Origin: Marinilabiliaceae bacterium
GTDB taxonomy: Bacteria > Bacteroidota > Bacteroidia > Bacteroidales > Marinilabiliaceae
Assembly: GCA_027010905.1 (NCBI GenBank)
Contig: JALVBA010000125.1
Coordinates: forward strand, 1-10,210
Reading direction: 5' to 3'
Length of the DNA stretch: 10,210 bases
Part shown: positions 1-5,164 of the stretch, piece after piece
How positions within the stretch are numbered: the stretch's first letter is position 1
Layout of the letters: each line of letters starts with the position of its first letter
Made by a program: the position numbers and the translations under genes
Notes under the pieces: generated by a model
What the model was told of the DNA's origin: nothing
Seen by the model: only the letters and a program-made list of their open reading frames with translations
Databases searched by the model: none

Positions 1-81
1 TTTTTGTACTTTAGTTGCAAATTATTAAAGCAAATAACAAACTTTTATCGCTTATCTCCGTATAAACTGAAAAAATACGCT

Positions 82-2385
82 ATGAAAAATATTTACTCTC
101 TATTTATTGGGATACTGGTTTTTACAAGTATCAATGTATCTGTTGTTGCACAAACTTTTTCACCAACCAGAGGAGCAACAGGAGTGACAAACTCACCAAT
201 TATAACAATTACGTTTGCATCAGGTAGTACAGTAGACTACGGATCAGGAAACTCTATTGTAGTTGGTAAATCGTGGAATAGTGGTGAATACATTGAATTG
301 AAAACTGGGCCTCGACCTTCCAGAGATTCAAGGTTAACTATTGTAAATGACAGTATTGTTAAAATTGATTTATCAGGTTCAGAACTTGATTATAGTACGG
401 AATATTTTGTTAGCTCTATGGATCATAACGTCATTGTTAAAGATGGAACCGGATGGGATAATTTATATGATGACACATACTATAGATTTACTACAGAGTC
501 TGCTCCTACTCCTCCATCAATCAACAAATACATACCAAATAATAATGATACAACTGTCAGGCTAAGTGACACATTAAAAATTGTATTTAATGAAGATGTT
601 GTACTAGACAGAGGATATTTAAAGATTAAATATTGTAATGACAGCAGTAACTTTTTAGCTATTGAATATAATGATTCAAAATTATCCATTACAGATAGCA
701 TACTCTCAATTGCCCATACGGCATTTAATCAAGACTCATGCTATTTTGTAAATATTGATTCGGGATTTGTTCAATCAGTTTCTACGAGTACGGATTTTGC
801 CGGCATTTCAGAGGCCACAACATGGAAATTCAGAGCAATAAAAGTTAGAGACTGGATTGGAAACACATCTGACTCCTGGTCAAATTCCTCTAATTGGGGA
901 AGTAACGGATTATTTGTTGACGGGGCTATAGTGAATATTCCATCTTCATCTACATATAATCCTAAAATATCATCAGGAAGTATAGAAATTGCCGATTTAA
1001 TAATTGAAGCAGGGGGAGGTCTTTCTGTTTCTAGTGGGGCTACACTAATCGTTGACAGCATAATTGAGCTTAAATCCAGCACCTCTGCGAATGCATATCT
1101 GCTTTGTGATGGCACACTGAATTATGACCCTAATGATGTTAAGATACACCAAAACACTGCTTCATCAAGCAGGTGGTATTATATTTCGTCTCCTGTAGCA
1201 GGAGCTACTAAGAGTTCAATTGGCTGTACTGATGATATGTATTATTGGGATAATTCAACAGGTCTATGGGAAACAATGGATGCTTCAACAACTATGGACA
1301 GGGGAAAAGGCTATTTATTAAAAAGCACTAACAATCTCATATTTACCGGTTCAATACAAACAGTCAATGATACAGTAGATATAGATTACGGAAAAAGTGT
1401 AGGATGGAATTTAATTGGCAATCCATATACCAACAGTATCAATTGGGACAATGTAACTTTATCCTCAGACTCTGTCTTTAACGGATTCTGGTTATATAAA
1501 AATCTTGATGAAATATATGGAACATACAATGGAACGACATTGGAAAGTACTAATTTAATTAACGGATCCATCATACCTCCTAATCATAATTTCTGGGTAA
1601 GGCTAGATACAACAGTAACAGAGTCTGTAATATTTACAACTGCATGTAAATCCACCACAACAGGTTCTTATCTGAAAAGTTCTTCTTCTAAAACAGATTT
1701 TCCGTTATTGAAATTTGCTGCTTCAAATGGATCTAATAGAGATGAGGTTATTGTTTCTTTTGCAGATGAAACTATAACGCCGTTGAGAAAATTAAATATG
1801 ACCAAAAAATTCTCAACAAATCCAGAGTTTATACAACCATATTTTACATTAGGAACCAGATCATTATGTATGAAAGGCATACCAAATTTCACAAATCAAG
1901 TAACTGTTCCTTTTGCTATTAAAATAGATGAGAATATTAGTAATACCACCGGAGCTTATTCAATAAAGGCTTTGTTAATTGCAAATTTTCCTGATGATAT
2001 AGTAATACTTCTTAATGATTTATCAACAGGCAGCTCTACAAATCTATTAGAACAAAAAACATATAATTTCACAGAACCTAGAACCGGAGATATTACAGAC
2101 AGGTTTGAATTAGTATTTCAAAGTGGTATCTCAACCGCAATTCAGAATAAAGGGAATGAACAGAGCAGTGATATAGAAGTATGGTCTGTTAACAACAGTA
2201 TAAAGATTGAATTAAACAACGATTACCCTGCAGACATTGATATATTTAACATATCAGGTCAGCTAATAAATATGTATAAGGAAATAAGGTCAAATAAAAC
2301 GATCTCTAACCTTAATCAGGGTATTTATTTAATTAGAGTTACTCAAAAGGGTACAATTGTCACAAAAAAAGTGTTTGTTAAGTAA
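82..2385 (+). CDS. Secreted Ig-like-domain surface protein with T9SS type A sorting domain
   Basis: Predicted 767-aa exported protein. I place the start at the ATG at 82 because it opens a classical signal peptide (MKNIYSLFIGILVFTSINVS, then a likely cut after VVA at residue 23). The frame stays open upstream to position 4, but those 26 residues would bury the signal. Residues about 25-139 and 143-253 look like two bacterial Ig-like domains of the SbsA/Big_5 type (second has LSDTLKIVFNEDV). Residues 257-272 carry the W-G-x(6)-W-x(4)-NW motif common in Bacteroidota secreted proteins, followed by beta-rich sequence with WYYISSP (365-371). The last ~70 residues (DIDIFNISGQL, then NLNQGIYLIRV, ending KKVFVK) match a C-terminal T9SS type A sorting domain, which in this family directs export through the outer membrane and is then cleaved, usually leaving the protein surface-anchored. 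No enzymatic domain is recognisable; adhesion or a structural role is a guess. A poor -7 match (TACTTTAG, 7-14) lies upstream. Confidence 0.85.
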   Translation: MKNIYSLFIGILVFTSINVSVVAQTFSPTRGATGVTNSPIITITFASGSTVDYGSGNSIVVGKSWNSGEYIELKTGPRPSRDSRLTIVNDSIVKIDLSGSELDYSTEYFVSSMDHNVIVKDGTGWDNLYDDTYYRFTTESAPTPPSINKYIPNNNDTTVRLSDTLKIVFNEDVVLDRGYLKIKYCNDSSNFLAIEYNDSKLSITDSILSIAHTAFNQDSCYFVNIDSGFVQSVSTSTDFAGISEATTWKFRAIKVRDWIGNTSDSWSNSSNWGSNGLFVDGAIVNIPSSSTYNPKISSGSIEIADLIIEAGGGLSVSSGATLIVDSIIELKSSTSANAYLLCDGTLNYDPNDVKIHQNTASSSRWYYISSPVAGATKSSIGCTDDMYYWDNSTGLWETMDASTTMDRGKGYLLKSTNNLIFTGSIQTVNDTVDIDYGKSVGWNLIGNPYTNSINWDNVTLSSDSVFNGFWLYKNLDEIYGTYNGTTLESTNLINGSIIPPNHNFWVRLDTTVTESVIFTTACKSTTTGSYLKSSSSKTDFPLLKFAASNGSNRDEVIVSFADETITPLRKLNMTKKFSTNPEFIQPYFTLGTRSLCMKGIPNFTNQVTVPFAIKIDENISNTTGAYSIKALLIANFPDDIVILLNDLSTGSSTNLLEQKTYNFTEPRTGDITDRFELVFQSGISTAIQNKGNEQSSDIEVWSVNNSIKIELNNDYPADIDIFNISGQLINMYKEIRSNKTISNLNQGIYLIRVTQKGTIVTKKVFVK

Positions 2386-2432
2386 ATAATATTTGTTTTC
2401 TTTGCAGTTAATACATTGGCCGAGTTAATACA

Positions 2433-2606
2433 ATGACAAAAAAGAGATATACTAAACCAAATTTACATAGAATTATTCTTGATAATGAAATATCATTAAT
2501 AATGATGACCTATACAGACCCGGATGACCCGCCACCACCGCCACCTGGTGCTGCTCGGGCAAATCCATTTGAGCAAGACTCATTTAATAACAGTTCTAAA
2601 GAATAG
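2433..2606 (+). CDS. Small 57-aa Bacteroidota peptide with a six-proline run
   Basis: A 57-codon ORF begins with ATG 47 nt after the stop of the T9SS protein and ends just before a strong terminator, so the two are probably co-transcribed. The layout is a basic start (MTKKRYTKPNLHRIILDNE), a short hydrophobic stretch (ISLIMM, residues 20-25), an acidic and proline-rich section (DPDDPPPPPPG, 29-39; six consecutive Pro at 33-38), then ARANPF and a polar tail. From memory, short Bacteroidota proteins with an N-terminal KxYxKPxxxxxxLDxExSL pattern and a variable Pro/Gly/Asp tail are common and unnamed; this fits that pattern. No cleavable signal peptide or lipobox is apparent. The function is unknown. 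The position, clean ATG, non-random composition and terminator right after the stop support a real gene. There is no clear Shine-Dalgarno, as is usual in this phylum. Confidence 0.7.
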   Translation: MTKKRYTKPNLHRIILDNEISLIMMTYTDPDDPPPPPPGAARANPFEQDSFNNSSKE

Positions 2607-2610
2607 GCAT

Positions 2611-2648
2611 AAAAGAAGAGGCTTTAAAATTTAAAGCCTCTTCTTTTT
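2611..2648. terminator. Bidirectional intrinsic terminator
   Basis: Two perfect 18-nt arms (2611-2628 and 2630-2647) are separated by one base, so in practice a long stem with an AT-rich apical loop forms around the core GAAGAGGCTTTAAA. An A-run precedes it and a T-run follows (2644-2648), so it can end transcription from both sides. It serves the small peptide gene (stop at 2606) on the plus strand and mnmH on the minus strand; the first base pairs of the stem overlap the mnmH stop codon (2647-2649). Confidence 0.9.
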
Positions 2649-3732
2649 ATTTAAACAGTTCTTTCTTTCTGTAATTATCTTTCAATCTTTTTGCAGTAAT
2701 GTGAGGTTCATCACTACCTACATCGATATTGACTCTTCTGCCTGAGCGACTGTCGATAGAATGTTGATATGTTTTATCGTAATACTTCAGCCCTATCCGC
2801 ACGGCCACATCAAACTTCCCTGACTGCACTGCTTCAACGGCATTTTGGGTTCTCAAGCAACCTAATCGCTTTGATATTTTCTCAAAGGAGTGTATCAGCT
2901 CATCCTTCGAATATCCCGCATAATCAACAACTAATCGTTTAACACGATATTCAAAATCAGGATTCAGGTGCACTGTATCGGCATTTATAAGCATCTCAAA
3001 CAGATCATCAGAGATGAAGTTACGGCCAATAGATTTGCTCTCCCCCTCTACCCAGACAGGCTTATCGGAAGAATAATTTCGAAAATTGTGATGAATATCG
3101 TTTTCATACTGTTCGTTAGTTGATTGCGGCAACTCACCCAGACTGCCAAATGCCGAACCTTTGTGATGGGCTAATCCTTCCAGATCAAGTACCTGCTCAC
3201 CCATCTCTCTAAGGCTATACAAAATAGCTGTCTTTCCCGACCCTGTAGGCCCGGCAATCACAATAAACTCCCAACTATTCTGCTCCAGTAGTTGATGAAA
3301 AGAGTGGCGATAAGCTTTATAGCCCCCTTTCATGGTGTAGCATTTCATTCCCGCTGTTTCAAAGAGCCATGCCATACTGGCACTGCGCATCCCACCACGC
3401 CAACAGTGAACGTACAGCAGTTTACCTCCCGAAAACTTTTTGGCTTTCAGAACCATATCTTTCATCTCAGGCCCAACAAACTCCAGCCCTTTAATTACGG
3501 CCTTCTCTTTACCCTGCCTCTTATAGATTGTTCCCACAACAGCACGCTGGTCGTCGGTGAAGAGAGGAATATTGAAGGCGCCAGGAATATGCCCCTTCTC
3601 AAACTCGGCAGGAGTACGCACATCAATAATGCATCCCTCTTTGCTGTTTTGTAAAAATTCTTCAGGGGATAATGAATCGACACCCTCCCAGCCTCCCCCT
3701 GAGGGAGAGGTATAAATATCACTTTCTGTCAT
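2647..3732 (-). CDS. mnmH: tRNA 2-selenouridine synthase
   Basis: 361 aa, close to the usual length of MnmH/SelU/YbbB (about 360). The family converts 2-thiouridine at tRNA wobble position 34 to 2-selenouridine with selenophosphate, through a geranylated intermediate. An N-terminal rhodanese domain (about 20-145) has IDVRTPAEFEKGHIPGA and the active-site Cys110 in HCWRGGMRS. A C-terminal P-loop domain has Walker A GPTGSGKT (161-168) and the LEGLAHHKGSAFG signature (184-196). Both halves are intact. The ATG at 3732 is the only reasonable start; an AAGGA lies 13 nt upstream. Residues 8-17 (TSPSGGGWEG) are odd: they are encoded by a GC-rich palindromic repeat and seem to lengthen the region before the rhodanese fold. 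The gene lies 164 nt downstream of the QueF-like gene on the same strand, and both families concern tRNA position 34. A selenophosphate synthetase (selD) would be required elsewhere in the genome. Confidence 0.93.
   Translation of the reverse strand: MTESDIYTSPSGGGWEGVDSLSPEEFLQNSKEGCIIDVRTPAEFEKGHIPGAFNIPLFTDDQRAVVGTIYKRQGKEKAVIKGLEFVGPEMKDMVLKAKKFSGGKLLYVHCWRGGMRSASMAWLFETAGMKCYTMKGGYKAYRHSFHQLLEQNSWEFIVIAGPTGSGKTAILYSLREMGEQVLDLEGLAHHKGSAFGSLGELPQSTNEQYENDIHHNFRNYSSDKPVWVEGESKSIGRNFISDDLFEMLINADTVHLNPDFEYRVKRLVVDYAGYSKDELIHSFEKISKRLGCLRTQNAVEAVQSGKFDVAVRIGLKYYDKTYQHSIDSRSGRRVNIDVGSDEPHITAKRLKDNYRKKELFK
3682..3710. repeat. GC-rich palindromic repeat inside the mnmH 5' coding region
   Basis: On the minus strand the segment reads CCTCTCCCTCAGGGGGAGG followed by CTGGGAGGG. 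The CTCCC (3693-3697) and GGGAG (3703-3707) arms give a short hairpin. It resembles the second GC-rich hairpin at 3858-3884, and from memory such CTCCCCC/GGGGGAG repeats are dispersed through many Bacteroidota genomes. Here it is translated as about ten residues of mnmH. Membership of a genome-wide repeat family is inferred, not shown by this window. Confidence 0.6.
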
Positions 3733-3857
3733 GTTTTGCTATTTTTCCTTATGTTTCTCACTTTGAGAGAGACCGTATGACGCCATTCATAACACCGATG
3801 CTTTCTTGTCTTGCAGACAAATCAATACAGAAAATACTGCAAGCTATCTTCAAACTC

Positions 3858-3884
3858 TCCCCCCTTCGGGGGGATTAAGGGGGC
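3858..3884. repeat. REP-like GC-rich hairpin between mnmH and the QueF-like gene
   Basis: TCCCCCC (3858-3864) pairs with GGGGGGA (3868-3874) across a 3-nt loop, and a further GGGGG follows at 3879-3883 after ATTAA. It starts 12 nt past the stop of the QueF-like gene. The minus strand lacks a T-run after the hairpin, so it is not a standard intrinsic terminator, though it could attenuate read-through into mnmH or protect the upstream mRNA end. A second, weaker hairpin (TTGTCT, 3-nt loop, AGACAA) sits nearby at 3806-3820. Confidence 0.6.
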
Positions 3885-3896
3885 ATCTCTCTTCCC

Positions 3897-4337
3897 TTAC
3901 AGTGTTACGCTCCAGGTATCTTCGACATTATTTTTCCAATCGCCAAACTTCTCCTCTCCTCCTCTTGCCTTCCAGTCGGAATCTACTGTTAACTTTGAGC
4001 TTATCCCTCCGCGCGGATTACAAATCATCGTTAATCGTATTCTCTCCGGGTCATAGGCATCCATCAGGTGATCGTAAAACACATTCACCAGCCTTTCGTA
4101 CGAAACAGTAATATTACGCAGATGCTGAACATACATTTTTAGCGATTTCAACTCTATTATTCTGCTTTTGGGGTAGAATGTTAAAAACACATCTGCAAAA
4201 TCAGGTTGATCCTGAACACCCAAAAAGGTAAATTCGGGTATTTTGATTTTTATCTCGTAAGCCTCCTTCGAGGGGTTTGGAATAGATTTAAGTAGTGATT
4301 TATCAATACTCTTGTATGTTAAGACCTTTTTCTCCAT
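3897..4337 (-). CDS. QueF-like T-fold protein lacking the catalytic cysteine
   Basis: 146 aa, matching the single-domain QueF family (NADPH-dependent 7-cyano-7-deazaguanine reductase, making preQ1 for queuosine). Recognisable signatures in order: PEFTFL (34-39), QPDFA (44-48, with Asp46 at the proton-donor position), ELKSLKMY (62-69), YE (80-81; the substrate-binding Glu kept, but the preceding His of classical QueF is Tyr) and NPRGGI (107-112). QueF normally reads PEFTSLCPxTGQPDFA, where Cys forms the covalent thioimide with the nitrile. Here the segment is FTFLGVQDQPDFA: Gly40 replaces the Cys and the loop is one residue shorter. The frame is intact on both sides, so this is not a frameshift. 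Without the nucleophile the classical reduction is not expected; a different T-fold activity or ligand-binding role is more likely, and automatic annotation as queF would mislead. The only Cys is Cys106, just before NPRGGI. Start ATG at 4337 sits 33 nt downstream of a good -7 element. Confidence 0.85.
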   Translation of the reverse strand: MEKKVLTYKSIDKSLLKSIPNPSKEAYEIKIKIPEFTFLGVQDQPDFADVFLTFYPKSRIIELKSLKMYVQHLRNITVSYERLVNVFYDHLMDAYDPERIRLTMICNPRGGISSKLTVDSDWKARGGEEKFGDWKNNVEDTWSVTL

Positions 4338-4369
4338 GCTTGACAGTGTTGATTTTTTATATCTGATTG

Positions 4370-4377
4370 CAAAAATA
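4370..4377 (-). promoter_or_regulatory. Bacteroidota -7 element for the QueF-like gene
   Basis: Minus strand reads TATTTTTG followed by C, a full match to the TAnnTTTG consensus of the Bacteroidota primary sigma factor, 33 nt before the ATG. I see no good TTG box at the usual -33 spacing. Transcription may continue into mnmH. Confidence 0.5.
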
Positions 4378-4439
4378 GTAAAAATACGGAGTTATTTTCT
4401 TTGTGATGCTTGATAACCTGAATTCGGGGTAGTTTCTTT

Positions 4440-4666
4440 CGCCCGCTACGGGGCTATTATTTCCCTTATACTCTCTCAAAGGGCTTTGTCCTTTGTTATA
4501 ATATTTACGAGTCTACGACCCTTACCCATATTTTACTAACATATTTGTGCAGAACCAAAATCTGAAAAAATATTCATGCCCCGGAAAGGGGCACAAGAAG
4601 CTAACACAGGGCAAAGGCCTGTGAATAGAAACATAATCCAAAAACACCTGAGCCCCGTAGTGGACG
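4440..4666. repeat. 227-bp composite element with 16-bp terminal inverted repeats and nested hairpins
   Basis: The ends CGCCCGCTACGGGGCT (4440-4455) and AGCCCCGTAGTGGACG (4651-4666) are inverted repeats matching at 14 of 16 positions. Inside lie two hairpins in mirror arrangement: CAAAGG/CCTTTG (4477-4482 and 4490-4495) and CACAGG/CCTGTG (4605-4610 and 4618-4623). They are imperfect inverted copies of each other, and where they differ in the stem an A-T pair is swapped for a C-G pair, so the fold is kept. A third hairpin, TGCCCC/GGGGCA with a GGAAA loop (4577-4593), lies between. There is no open reading frame, so it would be non-autonomous if mobile. Similar CCCCGTAGGGG-type palindromes are, to my memory, frequent in Bacteroidota intergenic regions; this cannot be verified here. 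Confidence 0.65.
4493..4515 (+). repeat. AT-rich 23-nt motif, copy 1
   Basis: The segment matches 5080-5102 at 20 of 23 positions around the core ATATTTACGRGTCTA. It begins within the right arm of the first hairpin of the composite element. Confidence 0.5.
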
Positions 4667-4702
4667 TAATAAAATAAGACATTCTTCCGGCGGCCTCAGT
4701 AT

Positions 4703-4726
4703 GGTTACTAAAATATTTTACAATCT
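4703..4726 (+). repeat. AT-rich motif, copy 2
   Basis: GGTTACTAAAATATTT at 4703-4718 matches GGTTGCTAAAATATTT at 5078-5093 at 15 of 16 positions. The similarity then decays (TACAATCT against ACGGGTCT). It lies between the composite element and the long palindrome. Confidence 0.45.
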
Positions 4727-4752
4727 CTATATTACCAACAAATAATATTAGC

Positions 4753-4881
4753 GGCCTCTTTCTATTCGCGCTTGGAGTGTGATTGAAGATTTAGGGAGAT
4801 TGGATAGCTCCGAAGGTATGAGGAGATCATCCAACCGAACTTAATCTTCAAGCATACGGAAAGCACGAATAGAAATAAGCC
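4753..4881. repeat. 129-bp collinear long imperfect palindrome (structured RNA or MITE-like)
   Basis: The left half from 4753 pairs with the right half back from 4881 with no gap for 53 positions (to 4805 and 4829): by my count 40 Watson-Crick matches plus one G-T. Outer arms 4753-4773 and 4861-4881 match at 18 of 21 (shared core TTTCTATTCG); then GTGTG with CATAC; then TTGAAGATTTAG (4783-4794) with CTTAATCTTCAA (4840-4851), 11 of 12; then TTGGAT with ATCCAA; finally CTCC with GGAG near the tip. Unpaired blocks are symmetric and purine-rich (4774-4776 opposite 4858-4860; 4795-4797 opposite 4837-4839), allowing tandem G-A pairs in a plus-strand RNA. Seven T's follow at 4886-4892, which looks like a terminator tail on that strand. 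Two outer C-A mismatches would instead be G-U in a minus-strand RNA, so the transcribed strand is unsettled. No target duplication is evident. Confidence 0.7.
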
Positions 4882-4894
4882 TTGATTTTTTTGC

Positions 4895-4942
4895 CTGTCC
4901 CGCATAGCGGGATTTCGTTGGCGTCTGTCCCGCACAGCGGGG
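4895..4942. repeat. Tandem pair of GC-rich hairpins
   Basis: Two 18-nt copies, CTGTCCCGCATAGCGGGA (4895-4912) and CTGTCCCGCACAGCGGGG (4925-4942), start 30 nt apart and differ at two positions. Each folds as (T)CCCGC, 3-nt loop, GCGGG(A/G). One difference is in the loop; the other turns a terminal T-A pair into T-G. This is REP-like. Two copies without spacer organisation do not make a CRISPR array. Confidence 0.7.
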
Positions 4943-5077
4943 TATCAAGACAAAAATGAAAGGCGCATAAAAGTGATGCCTGAATAAGTTATTAACAAAT
5001 ACTCATATTCAGAAAAATGTATTATTAGAGAGAAAAACTAAACTCAACACCTCAAAATAATATTTAACCCTCTATAA

Positions 5078-5102
5078 GGTTGCTAAAATATTTACGGGTC
5101 TA
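5078..5102 (+). repeat. AT-rich motif, copy 3
   Basis: Fullest copy of the motif, GGTTGCTAAAATATTT continuing to ACGGGTCTA, ending 34 nt before the rlmD -7 element. It shares its 5' part with the copy at 4703 and its 3' part with the copy at 4493. It may be a repeat end or an upstream regulatory site for rlmD. Confidence 0.5.
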
Positions 5103-5136
5103 ACAATCCTCTCCTTAAATTGTCCAAACTTATAGT

Positions 5137-5144
5137 TACATTTG
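5137..5144 (+). promoter_or_regulatory. Bacteroidota -7 element for rlmD
   Basis: TACATTTG is a full match to TAnnTTTG and ends 20 nt before the GTG start codon. A TTG lies at 5120-5122, closer than the usual -33 spacing, so the upstream box is uncertain. Confidence 0.55.
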
Positions 5145-5164
5145 CGCCACTAAAAAATTGAGAC

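Larger units (their letters stand above)
4338..5164. other. 827-bp gene-free divergent intergenic region rich in inverted repeats
   Basis: No convincing coding frame exists here on either strand. It separates the minus-strand QueF-like gene from plus-strand rlmD and contains a promoter at each end plus at least three different inverted-repeat modules (listed separately) and three copies of an AT-rich motif. A further 7-bp hairpin, CTGAATA (4980-4986) with TATTCAG (5006-5012), occurs in the remaining part. The concentration of palindromes suggests a landing site for small mobile repeats or a locus for one or more non-coding RNAs. Confidence 0.8.

Noticed and set aside
4..81. Upstream extension of the T9SS protein from a TTG codon
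   Set aside because: It would place 26 residues before a well-formed signal peptide; the ATG at 82 is the better start.
3672..4111. Several overlapping plus-strand frames opposite mnmH and the QueF-like gene
   Set aside because: They are antisense shadows; their translation includes the GC-rich repeats and shows no family signature, while the minus-strand genes have clear motifs.
4895..4942. Possible CRISPR array
   Set aside because: Only two 18-nt palindromic copies with a 12-nt gap, no third repeat, no cas gene.
4370..5144. Classical -35/-10 sigma70 promoters
   Set aside because: AT-rich matches are frequent here and not informative; the Bacteroidota TAnnTTTG element is the more specific signal.
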